Under the pieces are notes generated by a model. It saw nothing but the letters and a program-made list of their open reading frames with translations. It made no database searches and had not been told where the DNA came from. This document shows, in pieces, positions 50,521-60,170 of a stretch of 64,000 nt of DNA. Position 1 is the stretch's first letter. Each line of letters starts with the position of its first letter. Source of the stretch: Erythrobacter longus. GTDB lineage: Bacteria > Pseudomonadota > Alphaproteobacteria > Sphingomonadales > Sphingomonadaceae. The position numbers were made by a program, and so were the translations under genes. The stretch spans positions 62,001 through 126,000 of the forward strand of contig NZ_JMIW01000002.1 in NCBI RefSeq assembly GCF_000715015.1, written 5' to 3'.

Positions 50521-50945
50521 TCGGTTTCGTCTTTCGCAGGTGGACAGCGGCCAAGCAGCGCTTGCCGCAATTGCTCAGCGTGTTCAATCGTCTCAAGGCC
50601 GCTTATTTCAAAACTACCCGCCAGAAGAGGCTCATTGATAATTGGGCTGACGATAACGTCATCGCCTTGCACAACCTCGGCCTTTTTTCCGGCATTCGCT
50701 ATCGTCGCCTCGGCAAGCTCCTTGGCTCCGACGTCATTCAAAACGATTGTCATGCTCAGATTGCCATAGCCATACAAGGTGCCGATCTGGACCCTTTCAA
50801 CCTTATCAAAGCAGATTTCGAAGCTCGAAAGTGGAGGTCCGGGTTCTTCGGACGGGATACGAAAAACAATCGGCTGCGCATCGCTTTGCGCCATGAACGG
50901 CGTCTCGAACATCAGAAAAGGCGCAAGCGGTAACACCAACATCAT
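50517..50945 (-). CDS. SecD P1-head-like exported protein
   Basis: The 142-residue protein has an N-terminal signal-like hydrophobic stretch (MMLVLPLAPFLMFETPFMAQS, split) and a C-terminal VQGDDVIVSPIINEPLLAGSFEISG, which resembles the periplasmic P1-head region of SecD (the 'P.i.epI.gG...IsG' motif), but no membrane domain. It would be a periplasmic orphan. ATG 50945 follows GGAG. It overlaps folB and the methyltransferase gene. Confidence 0.65.
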   Translation of the reverse strand: MMLVLPLAPFLMFETPFMAQSDAQPIVFRIPSEEPGPPLSSFEICFDKVERVQIGTLYGYGNLSMTIVLNDVGAKELAEATIANAGKKAEVVQGDDVIVSPIINEPLLAGSFEISGLETIEHAEQLRQALLGRCPPAKDETE

Positions 50946-51850
50946 CCCGGATTGCTCCACCGTGCAAAGATCGCTGTTGGCAAAAGCCGTCCGTTCCGAT
51001 CATCCTGAGCCTGTCGAAGGGCCTCTTCGCGCACAGCCAGATCGCCGTGCTCGATTTTGCCGGGAAGATGCGCGAGCGCTTCTTCGAGCAGACCCGCAAT
51101 CGCAAGGCTGCTCATACGCACTGCGTAAACGGTGAGGAAGAGAAAGGCGCTTTTGTCATCGAGCAGCTTTGCGCAATCGCCGATAAGGCCGGGAAGCCCC
51201 TCTTCAATGCGCCATGTTTCCTGCTTTGGACCGCGCCCGAATTTTGGGGGGTCAAGGATGATGCCATCATAGCGGCGCTCTCTGCGGACCTCGCGGGCGG
51301 TGAATTTCGCCGCATCATCGACCAGCCAACGGATCGGGCGATCCTCCATCCCGGAAAGCGCGGCGTTCTCGCGGGCCTGTGCGACGGATTTCTTGGACGC
51401 ATCCACATGGGTGACGCGGCCGTGGTCGGAAAGCGCCAAGGTACCAAGCCCGGTGTATCCGAACATATTGAGCGTTTCTGCGTCTTTGCGAGCGCCCAGT
51501 TGGTCGCGCATCCAATCCCACACGGGCGCCATATCAGGAAAGAATTGGAGGTGGCGAAACGGCGTCGGCTGCGCGGTAAAGCGCACGTCATTCCATTGGA
51601 GCTCCCATCCGTCGGGAACTTCGGGCGACAAATTCCAGCGCCCCCCGCCATCCTCGTCCGAGCCCGGCACAAATTCGCCCGCCGCATCCCAGTTGGGAAG
51701 GCGTGGTTGCCACATGGCCTGGGGTTCGGGGCGGATAAAGGCGTATGGGCCAAACGCCTCAAACTTGCGCCCTGCCCCGCTGTCGAGGAGCCTGTAGGCG
51801 TCCCAGCCAGTGCATTCCATCACCAGCGGTTGCTGGATGAGGGTAGCCAT
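50942..51850 (-). CDS. RlmI-like class I SAM-dependent methyltransferase
   Basis: The 302-residue protein has a SAM-binding fold with LNMFGYTGLGTLALSDHG, THVDASKKSVAQARENAALSG and the catalytic DPPKFGRGPKQETW, as in the 23S rRNA cytosine-5 methyltransferase RlmI branch. Near the C-terminus a repeat element at 50998-51030 adds residues of the type EALRQAQDDRNG before LLPTAIFARW. It overlaps its neighbours closely (thrC stop/TGATG). Confidence 0.8.
   Translation of the reverse strand: MATLIQQPLVMECTGWDAYRLLDSGAGRKFEAFGPYAFIRPEPQAMWQPRLPNWDAAGEFVPGSDEDGGGRWNLSPEVPDGWELQWNDVRFTAQPTPFRHLQFFPDMAPVWDWMRDQLGARKDAETLNMFGYTGLGTLALSDHGRVTHVDASKKSVAQARENAALSGMEDRPIRWLVDDAAKFTAREVRRERRYDGIILDPPKFGRGPKQETWRIEEGLPGLIGDCAKLLDDKSAFLFLTVYAVRMSSLAIAGLLEEALAHLPGKIEHGDLAVREEALRQAQDDRNGRLLPTAIFARWSNPG
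50998..51030. repeat. Intergenic-type repeat inside the methyltransferase gene
   Basis: GATCATCCTGAGCCTGTCGA and the following AGGG match the common sphingomonad repeat 'TCATCCTGAGCCTGTCGAAG'. Here it lies in frame in a coding region. On the minus strand it reads LRQAQDDR. Confidence 0.7.
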
Positions 51851-53265
51851 CAGGCAGACGCGCTGGCGTTGGAGAGGACGAAGTCGCGGGCCGCTTCATA
51901 GTCGCCGCCGATTTCGACCATCGCTTCCTCGCGGCCAAAGAGGTCTCCGACACGGGCTGGCAATGCCGGGCGAACGCCGGTCGCACGCTCAACCGCGTCA
52001 GGGAATTTCGCCGGGTGTGCGGTCGCAAGCGTGACGATAGGAACATCGGCTCCAATATCAGCGTTTTGCGCTGCGTGAAGGCCAACGCCTGTGTGCGGGT
52101 CGATCACTTGCCCGCAATTGCGATAAGCCCATTGCAGAGCGCGGGTTGTCTCTTCCTGATCGGCGCGGCCGCTGGTGAACAGGGCAGACGCTCCTTCGCG
52201 CTGGCTATTGGTGAGCTGCATCGCCCTGGATTTTTCAAAGGCGCGCATTTGCTCTGCCATCGCGTGACCGTCGCGCCCGCCCACATCGAACAGGAGCCGC
52301 TCGAAATTGGAGCTGACCTGAATGTCCATCGACGGGGTGATTGTCGGCGTGGTGGTGCCGGTGGAGTAATCGCCATCTTTCAGGGCGCGGTGGAGGATGT
52401 CGTTGACGTTCGTCGCGACGATCAATTGCTCAATGGGAAGGCCCATTTTGCTTGCGACATAGCCTGCGAAGATATCGCCGAAATTGCCCGTCGGTACGCT
52501 GTAGGCGGCTGCACGGTCCGGTGCGCCCAGCTGGAGCCCGGCGTAGAAATAGTACACAACCTGCGCCATCAACCGCGCCCAGTTGATCGAATTGACCGCG
52601 CCAAGGTTGAGCGTTTTGGTGACGCTTGCATCAGCAAACATCGCCTTCACATGGGCCTGTGCATCGTCGAAGCTGCCCTCAATCGCGAGATTGTGCACAT
52701 TGGGCGCGCGCACGGTGGTCATCTGGCGGCGCTGTACGTCGGAGACTTTGCCGCGCGGGTGGAGCATGAAAATCTCAACTCGCTCAAGCCCTGCGACCGC
52801 GCGGATTGCGGCAGAGCCTGTGTCACCACTGGTCGCGCCAACGATGGTGAGGTGCTCGCCGCGCCGTTCAAGAAACGTCTCAAACAAGCGGCCCAGCATT
52901 TGCAGCGCCACATCTTTGAATGCCAGCGTGGGCCCATGGAAGAGTTCAAGCAGCCAGTGCTGTTCATTCAATTGCACCAGAGGCGTGACCGCCGCATGAC
53001 CAAAATCGCCGTAAACCTCTTGGCACAGCTGACCCAGCTCATCATCGGTCAGCGAGCCTGCGACAAAGGGCGCCATAATCCGCGCGGCGAGCTCCGGATA
53101 GGGAAGCCCTCGCATGGCGCGAATGTCGTCTTCGCTGAAACGCGGCCACTGCGCAGGGAGGTACAAGCCGCCATCGCTGGCGAGCCCTGCGAGCGTTGCG
53201 CCTTCAAAATCGAGCGCCATGTTTTTGTCTTGGGGCGCGGAGCCTCTGGTGGATATGTATTGCAT
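51850..53265 (-). CDS. thrC: Threonine synthase
   Basis: ThrC converts O-phosphohomoserine to threonine using PLP. The 471-residue protein has the MQYISTRGSAP N-terminus of the long form, the PLP Lys in FHGPTLAFKDVALQ, GATSGDTGSAA and PTGNFGDIFAGY. ATG 53265 gives this start; a 21-residue extension is rejected. It follows surf1 after about 143 bases, which include a hairpin repeat. Confidence 0.93.
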   Translation of the reverse strand: MQYISTRGSAPQDKNMALDFEGATLAGLASDGGLYLPAQWPRFSEDDIRAMRGLPYPELAARIMAPFVAGSLTDDELGQLCQEVYGDFGHAAVTPLVQLNEQHWLLELFHGPTLAFKDVALQMLGRLFETFLERRGEHLTIVGATSGDTGSAAIRAVAGLERVEIFMLHPRGKVSDVQRRQMTTVRAPNVHNLAIEGSFDDAQAHVKAMFADASVTKTLNLGAVNSINWARLMAQVVYYFYAGLQLGAPDRAAAYSVPTGNFGDIFAGYVASKMGLPIEQLIVATNVNDILHRALKDGDYSTGTTTPTITPSMDIQVSSNFERLLFDVGGRDGHAMAEQMRAFEKSRAMQLTNSQREGASALFTSGRADQEETTRALQWAYRNCGQVIDPHTGVGLHAAQNADIGADVPIVTLATAHPAKFPDAVERATGVRPALPARVGDLFGREEAMVEIGGDYEAARDFVLSNASASA

Positions 53266-53372
53266 ATTGCAGGTGCGGTTAGCGCTGGCAGCGCCTTGGG
53301 GCAAGCGCCTAGCGACCACCTTGCCCACCTCGGCTAGCGACTAAGCCTCACCTATCGGTTCGGCAAGTCTCG

Positions 53373-53396
53373 CTCCCCTCCCGCTTGCGGGAGGGG
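53373..53396. repeat. GC-rich hairpin repeat between surf1 and thrC
   Basis: CCCCTCCCGC-TTGC-GGGAGGGG forms a strong hairpin in the spacer after surf1, followed by GGGGTGGG. This element type is widespread between genes. It could act as a stabiliser or partial terminator between surf1 and thrC. Confidence 0.65.
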
Positions 53397-53408
53397 TTGG
53401 GGGTGGGC

Positions 53409-53981
53409 CTAATCCCGCCGCTTCAGCTTCGAACGCACCGCAAAGAAATAGATCACCAGCGCCGTCAGCGCGAAGAAGAACCATTGGCCAGCATAAGCGA
53501 GGTGGTTGTTGGGCAGATCACCCGGATTGGGCTTTGCAAGCGGGTAAAGGTCAGCAACCGGCGGATCGGCCACAAGGCGTGGCCCCGGAGCGATAACGCC
53601 TTCGACCATTCCGCCTTCCCATTCAAACGCGTTCAGGTCGCGGGTGAAGCCCAAATCAACCATGACGCCCGCATCATCGCCCTCGCTCTTGGCCTTGCAC
53701 ACAACGCGCATGGCCCAGCCCTTTGCCCCGTTTGCGGCGGTTCCAGACACCGGATCGCGGCTGACTATCTCGGTGCAATCAACCGAGCTGCGGCGAAACC
53801 ACACGTCCTCACCCGTCCCGGCATCGGGAAATTCAGCCGACTGGGTGCCTGCTTGGGAGTACCGCTCAATCAGCTCTGCCTTCTCCTCGGCCCTACCCAA
53901 CTGCCAGAACCCCAGCCACACCATCACACCGGCTGCTGCGACCACAAGGATCGTTGGAATAACGGGCAATTGGCGGATCAT
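53409..53981 (-). CDS. SURF1-family cytochrome oxidase assembly protein
   Basis: SURF1 helps insert heme a into cytochrome c oxidase. The 190-residue protein has membrane segments at each end (LVVAAAGVMVWLGFWQLGRAEEK and QWFFFALTALVIYFFAVRSK) with a periplasmic middle. It overlaps the DUF983 gene in ATGA, continuing the oxidase operon. Confidence 0.87.
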   Translation of the reverse strand: MIRQLPVIPTILVVAAAGVMVWLGFWQLGRAEEKAELIERYSQAGTQSAEFPDAGTGEDVWFRRSSVDCTEIVSRDPVSGTAANGAKGWAMRVVCKAKSEGDDAGVMVDLGFTRDLNAFEWEGGMVEGVIAPGPRLVADPPVADLYPLAKPNPGDLPNNHLAYAGQWFFFALTALVIYFFAVRSKLKRRD

Positions 53982-54358
53982 TCGGATGTGTCCTTGGCAT
54001 TTTCAAAAGCGGCATAAAGCAGCACGGTCTTAAACAGACGAAGGCTGTAAATCACCGCGCCCACCGTCACCGGAGCCCAAAAGGCAGCCTGCAACCACAG
54101 GGGCGGGCGAAAAGCGCTCTCAATCGCGACGGCGATCATGATAAGTATGATTGCGATCACCACAGTGAACAATCCGCTCACCCGTCCGCCGCGCTCATAC
54201 TTGCCGAAAGCGAGCCCGCATCCCGAACACTCTATCGCCACGCGAGCGGGCGCTTCGAACAAGGTTGGCTCGCTGCATTTGGGGCATAAACCCAAAAGGG
54301 CAGCCCGGAAGAGACCGGACTGCCCTTTGGTGTTTTCAGGGCCGGTGGGCCCACTCAT
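53978..54358 (-). CDS. DUF983 zinc-ribbon membrane protein
   Basis: The 126-residue protein has a CPKC...CSGC zinc ribbon (LLGLCPKCSEPTLFE and ARVAIECSGCGLAFGKY) and two hydrophobic segments (SGLFTVVIAIILIMIAVAI and LWLQAAFWAPVTVGAVIYSL). DUF983 genes sit between ctaE and surf1 in many alphaproteobacteria; the function is not known. The start overlaps the ctaE stop in TGATG. Confidence 0.82.
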   Translation of the reverse strand: MSGPTGPENTKGQSGLFRAALLGLCPKCSEPTLFEAPARVAIECSGCGLAFGKYERGGRVSGLFTVVIAIILIMIAVAIESAFRPPLWLQAAFWAPVTVGAVIYSLRLFKTVLLYAAFENAKDTSE

Positions 54359-55239
54359 CAGTGGTATTGGGCGCCCCAACCGCCCCATACATAGACGGCG
54401 ATAAAGAGGAACAGCCACACCACGTCGACGAAGTGCCAATACCATGCAGCGGCTTCAAAGCCGAAGTGCTGGCGCGAAGTAAAGTGGCCGATGTAGGCGC
54501 GGTACAAGCACACTGCGAGGAAGATCGTCCCGATCAAAACGTGGAAACCGTGGAAGCCGGTCGCCATGTAGAAGGCGCTGGAATAGGTGTTTCCGCCAAA
54601 GCCAAATGGGGCAACGCCGTACTCATACGCCTGGACGCCGCTGAACAGGGCGCCAAGGGCGATCGTCGCCCAAAGACCTTGCTTCAGACCTTCGCGGTCA
54701 CCGTGGATCAGCGAGTGGTGCGCCCATGTCACCGTGGTGCCAGAGCATAGCAGGATAAGCGTGTTGAGAAGCGGGAGGCTGAACGGATCGAGCACTTCCA
54801 TGCCTTGCGGGATGAATTCACCCTTTGGCATCTCAGTGCCGCCAACCAGCGTATTGAGCGCGGTGGTCGTCCCTGCCGCTGCGTCATATGCGAGCGGATC
54901 GGGGAACAGCGCAAAGTCGAAGAAGCTCCAGAACCACCCAACAAAGAACATCACCTCAGAGGCGATAAACAGGATCATGCCGTAGCGCATATGCAGTTGA
55001 ACCACTGGTGTGTGGTCGCCTGCTTGCGCTTCCATGGTGACATTGCGGAACCAGAAGAAGAACGTTGCGATAAGACCGGCAAGACCTGCCCAGATCACAA
55101 TGTTGGAGGCCGCACCAAATTGCTCAGGGTAGAAGCTGAGCACCATGCCGCTGGTGAAAGTCAACGCCGAAAACGAGCCGACGAGCGGCCAGATATCGGG
55201 CTCCAGAATGTGATAGTCGTGGTTTACATTGCCAGCCAT
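54358..55239 (-). CDS. ctaE: Cytochrome c oxidase subunit III
   Basis: Subunit III of the aa3 terminal oxidase, stabilising proton pumping. The 293-residue protein has seven membrane segments, with NHDYHILEPDIWPLVGSF, WAHHSLIHGDREGL and GFHGFHVLIGTIFL, as in coxC. The order ctaC-ctaD-ctaB-ctaG-ctaE is standard for the group. Confidence 0.93.
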   Translation of the reverse strand: MAGNVNHDYHILEPDIWPLVGSFSALTFTSGMVLSFYPEQFGAASNIVIWAGLAGLIATFFFWFRNVTMEAQAGDHTPVVQLHMRYGMILFIASEVMFFVGWFWSFFDFALFPDPLAYDAAAGTTTALNTLVGGTEMPKGEFIPQGMEVLDPFSLPLLNTLILLCSGTTVTWAHHSLIHGDREGLKQGLWATIALGALFSGVQAYEYGVAPFGFGGNTYSSAFYMATGFHGFHVLIGTIFLAVCLYRAYIGHFTSRQHFGFEAAAWYWHFVDVVWLFLFIAVYVWGGWGAQYH

Positions 55240-55269
55240 GGTATTGTCCCTGTCCTCTTGGCCCGTCCC

Positions 55270-55893
55270 TTAGGATGCTTGGTCTGATGATGATTTTTGG
55301 CGATCTGGAGCTGTTTCTACAGGCTCCTTCGCGCGGTGAAAAGTGTAGGAAAGCGTGATTTGCTCAACATCGGCGATGGTGTCGTCTTCGAGGATCGCCG
55401 GGTCGATAAAATAGAGCACCGGCATGGTCACTTCCTCGCCGGGCTGCAAGGTCTGCTCGGTAAAGCAAAAGCATTGGATTTTGTTGAAGTACGCGCCTGC
55501 CTGCCACGGCTCGACGTTGAAAGTCGCAGTGCCGGTGATCGGCTTGTCCGTGTTGTTCTTAGCCACATAGGTCGCGATGTCGCGCTGCCCGATGCGCACT
55601 ATGTCCGTGCTTTGGGTCGGGCGAAAGTCCCACGGCATATCGCGCGCCAATGAGGCGTCGAACCGGATCGAGATGTCGCGCGTTGTGCCAATAGCGGTTG
55701 CCGCTGCATTCGCCTCAGCCTCGGTTGCAACCTGCGTGGTGCCCGCAAAACCCGTAACCCGGCAAAACAGATCGTAAAGCGGAACGGCGGCATACCCCAA
55801 ACCCAGCATCGCAAGCGCGCCCAGAATGGCGATCATGCCGGTCTGAGCGTTCCTGCGCGCGGTTTCCTGGTCGAGGATCGTGGTCGCACTCAC
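55270..55893 (-). CDS. ctaG: Cytochrome c oxidase assembly protein CtaG (Cox11)
   Basis: CtaG/Cox11 delivers copper to CuB of subunit I. The 207-residue protein has one membrane segment (MIAILGALAMLGLGYAAVPL), PLYDLFCRVTGFAGTTQ with the copper-binding Cys, and IQCFCFTEQTLQPGE with the Cys-Phe-Cys motif. GTG 55893 follows the small gene's stop by four bases. It ends in a polar tail. Confidence 0.9.
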   Translation of the reverse strand: MSATTILDQETARRNAQTGMIAILGALAMLGLGYAAVPLYDLFCRVTGFAGTTQVATEAEANAAATAIGTTRDISIRFDASLARDMPWDFRPTQSTDIVRIGQRDIATYVAKNNTDKPITGTATFNVEPWQAGAYFNKIQCFCFTEQTLQPGEEVTMPVLYFIDPAILEDDTIADVEQITLSYTFHRAKEPVETAPDRQKSSSDQAS

Positions 55894-55897
55894 CGGG

Positions 55898-56023
55898 TCA
55901 GTCTCCGATCCGGACGATGGTGATGGCGTAGAACAACACCGCAAAGAACAGGAGCGTACCGCCCACTACCCAATTGCGCGCATTCTGACGGCGCTTGAAT
56001 TCGTCTTTATCATCAGGTGTCAT
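55898..56023 (-). CDS. Small 41-residue membrane protein between ctaB and ctaG
   Basis: ATG 56023 opens a 41-codon frame ([17 protein letters not shown], then [23 protein letters not shown]): a charged N-terminus and one membrane helix. The start overlaps the ctaB stop in ATGA and the stop lies four bases before ctaG, so it is clearly part of the oxidase operon. Small single-span proteins in this place are seen in other alphaproteobacteria; its role in assembly is inferred. Confidence 0.75.
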   Translation of the reverse strand: MTPDDKDEFKRRQNARNWVVGGTLLFFAVLFYAITIVRIGD

Positions 56024-56973
56024 GCAAAAATGCCTCCACCAAACAAACCGGTCCCGATGATCCCTTGGGCATAAAGCACGCGGTCAGCGACCAATGCGGC
56101 AAACAGGACAAAGAGGTAGGCGATGCTGAATTTGAACAGGAGAATTTCCTGTTTCATCGGATCGCTTTCGGCGCGGGTGCGAAGACCAACGGGCCATGCA
56201 AGCGCAAAGAAAAGCACCGACAACGCAACGGAAACCGAGCCATAAACCCAGCTAGTCCCACCGATCAGCCACGGTGCAACCGCCACAGGTGCGAGAAGCA
56301 CAGTGTAGGCAAGGATTTGGTGGCGGGTCGATTTCTCACCGCGCACAACCGGCATCATCGGAATGCCGACATTGGCGTAATCGGTCTTCACAAACAGAGC
56401 CAGCGCCCAGAAATGCGGCGGCGTCCACATGAAGATGATCGCGAAAAGCAAGATCGGCATCGCGGTCAGTTCACCGGTGACAGCGACCCAGCCAATCAGC
56501 GGAGGAAACGCGCCAGCACCGCCACCAATGACAATGTTCTGAGGCGTGCGCGGCTTTAGCCACATGGTGTAGATGACGGCGTAATAAATGATCGCTGCAA
56601 ACAGCAGGCCTGCTGCGAGCCAGCCAATCGCAACCCCCATCAACATGACCGATACGCCCGAGAGGAACATTCCGAAATCGCGCGCATCCTCGCGGCGCAT
56701 ACGGCCACCGGGAAGGGGGCGATCCTTGGTCCGCTTCATCCCGGCATCAAGGTCCGCTTCCCACCACTGGTTGATAACGGCAGAACCCCCTGCCCCCATC
56801 GCAATCGCGAGCACAGCAGTAAAGCCGAGGACCGGGTGAATAGAGCCAGGCGCCGCCAGAAGACCACAGATCGCGGTAAACACCACAAGCGTCATAACGC
56901 GCGGCTTCGTAAGCGCGAAGAAATCGCGCCACTCTGTCGGCATCATCGCAGTTGGAGTTGTCGTTGCGGTCAT
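56020..56973 (-). CDS. ctaB: Protoheme IX farnesyltransferase (CtaB/CyoE)
   Basis: This UbiA-superfamily enzyme converts heme b to heme o for the terminal oxidase. The 317-residue protein has nine hydrophobic segments and [25 protein letters not shown] (split), the N-x3-D-x2-D prenyl-diphosphate site, plus [14 protein letters not shown] 56973 is chosen; GTG 56985 is an alternative. Confidence 0.93.
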   Translation of the reverse strand: MTATTTPTAMMPTEWRDFFALTKPRVMTLVVFTAICGLLAAPGSIHPVLGFTAVLAIAMGAGGSAVINQWWEADLDAGMKRTKDRPLPGGRMRREDARDFGMFLSGVSVMLMGVAIGWLAAGLLFAAIIYYAVIYTMWLKPRTPQNIVIGGGAGAFPPLIGWVAVTGELTAMPILLFAIIFMWTPPHFWALALFVKTDYANVGIPMMPVVRGEKSTRHQILAYTVLLAPVAVAPWLIGGTSWVYGSVSVALSVLFFALAWPVGLRTRAESDPMKQEILLFKFSIAYLFVLFAALVADRVLYAQGIIGTGLFGGGIFA

Positions 56974-57104
56974 GTCTTGTTGCACGCGGCCAATCGGCCC
57001 TTTCTCTTGTGTGCGAAGAGGGCGCTCCGCATTGGTGCGCCCTCCCCCTTGTCTGGTTTTGCCGCTCCGGCTCTCACCAAAGCGCCCTTATCAGGCCCCT
57101 GATC

Positions 57105-58820
57105 TTAGGCCGTTGCCGGACGGTGATCGTGGTAATCGTGATGATCTTCGATCACTGGCAGCGTTTCGAACTGGTGGAACGGCGGAGGCGAGGTCAAAGT
57201 CCACTCAAGCGTCGTTGCACCTTCGCCCCATGGGTTGTTCGCCGCCTTCTTCCCAGCGAGGAACGCATAGGCAATGTTGACGAAGAAGATCAGCATGGAG
57301 GCCGCCATAATCATGTAGCCGATAGAGCTGATGTAGTTCCAGAATGCGAAGGCCTCTGGATAATCAGGATAGCGGCGCGGCATGCCGTTCATGCCGAGGA
57401 AGTGCTGCGGGAAGAAGATCACGTTCACTCCGATGAAGAACACCCAGAAGTGCAGGTGCGAAAGGAGTTCGGAGTGCATCTTGCCGCTCATCTTTGGGAA
57501 CCAGTAATAGAACCCGGCGAACAGCGAGAACACAGCGCCCATCGACAACACATAGTGGAAGTGAGCAACCACATAGTATGTGTCGTGGAGGTTATCGTCG
57601 ATCCCGCCGTTTGCGAGGACCACACCGGTCACACCGCCCACGGTGAAGAGGAAGATAAAGCCAAGCGCCCAAACCATCGGTGACTTAAGCTCCATCGAGC
57701 CGCCCCACATGGTCGCGATCCAGCTAAAGATTTTGACACCCGTAGGAACTGCGATGACCATGGTCGCCGCCGTGAAGTACATCTTCGTGTTCACGTCGAG
57801 GCCGACCGTATACATGTGGTGAGCCCACACGATGAAGCCGACAACACCGATCGCAACCATCGCATACGCCATGCCGAGGTAGCCAAACACTGGCTTGCGG
57901 CTGAAGGTTGCGATGATTTGAGAGATCATGCCGAAGCCCGGCAGGATCATGATGTAAACTTCCGGGTGACCAAAGAACCAGAACAAGTGCTGGTACAAAA
58001 CCGGGTCACCGCCGCCCGCTGGGTCGAAGAAGGTGGTGCCAAAGTTACGGTCGGTCAAAAGCATGGTGATAGCCGCTGCAAGCACTGGAAGCGCGAGCAG
58101 AAGCAGGAACGCTGTGACAAGCACCGACCATACAAACAGCGGCATTTTGTGCAGGGTCATGCCCGGTGCACGCATGTTGAAAATAGTGGTGATGAAGTTG
58201 GTCGCACCAAGAATCGAGCCTGCGCCCGCCAAGTGCAATGAGAAGATCGCAAAGTCGACCGCTGGCCCCGGCGCGCCCGTCGTTGAAAGCGGCGCATAGA
58301 CCGTCCAGCCAACGCCTGCGCCATTGCCGATCGAGTTACCCGGCACAAACAGCGAGAACAGGAGCGAGAGGAAACCCACAACCGTCAGCCAGAAGCTGAT
58401 GTTGTTCATGCGGGGGAACGCCATATCCGGCGCACCGATCATAAGCGGTACGAACCAGTTCCCAAAGCCACCAATCATCGCCGGCATCACCATGAAGAAG
58501 ACCATGATAAGACCGTGGCCCGTGATGAACACGTTCCACATATGGCCAGCGGCCGAAATGTCTTCAGGCGAGGACCCGGCGAACCACCAAAGGTATTGGA
58601 TACCCGGCTCCATCAGCTCCATGCGCATAACGCCGGACATCGCGCCGCCAATGATACCCGCAACGATTGCGAACATCAGGTAAAGCGAACCGATATCCTT
58701 GTGGTTGGTCGACATGAACCAACGGGCAAAGAAGCTCGGCTTGTGATCGTGATGATCGTCAACAGGTCCCCCTGTTTGAGCCGCTGGTGCTGGTACGAAG
58801 TTGTCTGCGGTGGTTGCCAT
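57105..58820 (-). CDS. ctaD: Cytochrome c oxidase subunit I
   Basis: The catalytic subunit of the aa3 oxidase, holding heme a, heme a3 and CuB. The 571-residue protein has twelve membrane segments, the CuB His-Tyr motif [24 protein letters not shown] and HFHYVLSMG with the heme ligands. Full length. Confidence 0.96.
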   Translation of the reverse strand: MATTADNFVPAPAAQTGGPVDDHHDHKPSFFARWFMSTNHKDIGSLYLMFAIVAGIIGGAMSGVMRMELMEPGIQYLWWFAGSSPEDISAAGHMWNVFITGHGLIMVFFMVMPAMIGGFGNWFVPLMIGAPDMAFPRMNNISFWLTVVGFLSLLFSLFVPGNSIGNGAGVGWTVYAPLSTTGAPGPAVDFAIFSLHLAGAGSILGATNFITTIFNMRAPGMTLHKMPLFVWSVLVTAFLLLLALPVLAAAITMLLTDRNFGTTFFDPAGGGDPVLYQHLFWFFGHPEVYIMILPGFGMISQIIATFSRKPVFGYLGMAYAMVAIGVVGFIVWAHHMYTVGLDVNTKMYFTAATMVIAVPTGVKIFSWIATMWGGSMELKSPMVWALGFIFLFTVGGVTGVVLANGGIDDNLHDTYYVVAHFHYVLSMGAVFSLFAGFYYWFPKMSGKMHSELLSHLHFWVFFIGVNVIFFPQHFLGMNGMPRRYPDYPEAFAFWNYISSIGYMIMAASMLIFFVNIAYAFLAGKKAANNPWGEGATTLEWTLTSPPPFHQFETLPVIEDHHDYHDHRPATA

Positions 58821-58871
58821 AGTTTTTAGCTCTCTCGCGTGTATTCTATTCTTATCGGGCTCTACTGCGAG

Positions 58872-59912
58872 TTACGCAGCGGCCGCCTCTTCGGTTGCTT
58901 CTGCTTCGGTGTCCGCTGCGACTTCTGCGCCGGGGATCGTGCCGCCTTGCTCGACAACCCATGCCTCAAACTCTTCCATCGGAAGCGCTTCGACAGTGAT
59001 TGGCATAAAGCCATGCAGCGCGCCGCAAAGCTCTGAACACTGGCCGTAATATACGCCCGGCTCATCAATAACGAGCATACGCTCGTTCAGACGGCCAGGG
59101 ACCGCATCCTGTTTGAACCATAGCGACGGGATAGCAAATGCGTGGATCACGTCCGCTGCCGTGGTCTGCAAACGGATGGGAACGCCGGCAGGAACAACCA
59201 TGCGGTTATCGACAGCCATCTGATACTGATCACCCTCACCCGAAGCGATAGCCTGCTCTTTGGTGAGCATGTTGGAGATGATTTCAACATCGTGGTCGGG
59301 ATATTCATAGCCCCAATACCACTGATAACCCACAGCTTTGACCGTGATCGCATCTTCTGGCGGCTCTTCATATTGGCGCGCAAGCAGAGTGATCGACGGA
59401 ACAGCGATAATCACGAGGATAATCACCGGAACAACCGTCCACACAACTTCGATCATGGTGTTGTGCGTGGTGCGCGATGGGTTGGGGTTCGACCGCCGGT
59501 TGAACTTGAATATCACATAGAAAAGCAGGCCAAGAACGAACAGGCTGATCGCGGTGATCACAGGAAGCAGAATGTAATCGTGCATCCAAAGCGCATAAAG
59601 GCCGTCTTGCGAATACTGATCCTGGAAGGTCATGCTTGCAAGCGCATCGTCCTCATATGAGGTCGGCATGCCTTTGCCCGGCGTTGGCGCCATTGGCACA
59701 TAACCGCCGGTTGCTTCCGTTGCGCCTGCAGCCGCATTGGCCCCTTCTGCGGGCGTACCAGGGGTAAGCGCCTCAATCTCTTGGGCGGCCTCAGTCAGAA
59801 CTTCATCACGGGACAGCTCTTGCGCTGCAACCACTTGCGGTAGAGCAAGCGTAAACAGCACAGCGACGAGTGCCAGAAATCCCAGGTGAAAGCGGTCAAT
59901 TGCAAGACGCAT
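58872..59912 (-). CDS. ctaC: Cytochrome c oxidase subunit II
   Basis: Subunit II accepts electrons from cytochrome c through CuA. The 346-residue protein has a signal peptide, two membrane segments, and the CuA site YYGQCSELCGALHGFMP. The N-terminal ~100 residues and the C-terminal ~20 are Ala/Glu-rich extensions. It is the first gene of the oxidase operon. Confidence 0.95.
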   Translation of the reverse strand: MRLAIDRFHLGFLALVAVLFTLALPQVVAAQELSRDEVLTEAAQEIEALTPGTPAEGANAAAGATEATGGYVPMAPTPGKGMPTSYEDDALASMTFQDQYSQDGLYALWMHDYILLPVITAISLFVLGLLFYVIFKFNRRSNPNPSRTTHNTMIEVVWTVVPVIILVIIAVPSITLLARQYEEPPEDAITVKAVGYQWYWGYEYPDHDVEIISNMLTKEQAIASGEGDQYQMAVDNRMVVPAGVPIRLQTTAADVIHAFAIPSLWFKQDAVPGRLNERMLVIDEPGVYYGQCSELCGALHGFMPITVEALPMEEFEAWVVEQGGTIPGAEVAADTEAEATEEAAAA

Positions 59913-60170
59913 AGCTTTAAAGCCTAATCAGTTTTTAAATTTTATCCCATCGTTCGAGCTACGAAGCGGCCCGCGAAAGGGCTGCATCTCACTCGATCTC
60001 TTGCGACATTGCTGCCACAATCTCAGACCCCTTAGCCGCGCTTGCTCACTGCCTCAAGCGCTTCTAGGGAGAAAAATATGCAAGTGGCCATGTTACCGGC
60101 GCAATTCACGAGCAACTGGCCTATTAGAATTCATATTTCTGCTCCTGATTACAACGGATTATTACCTAAA

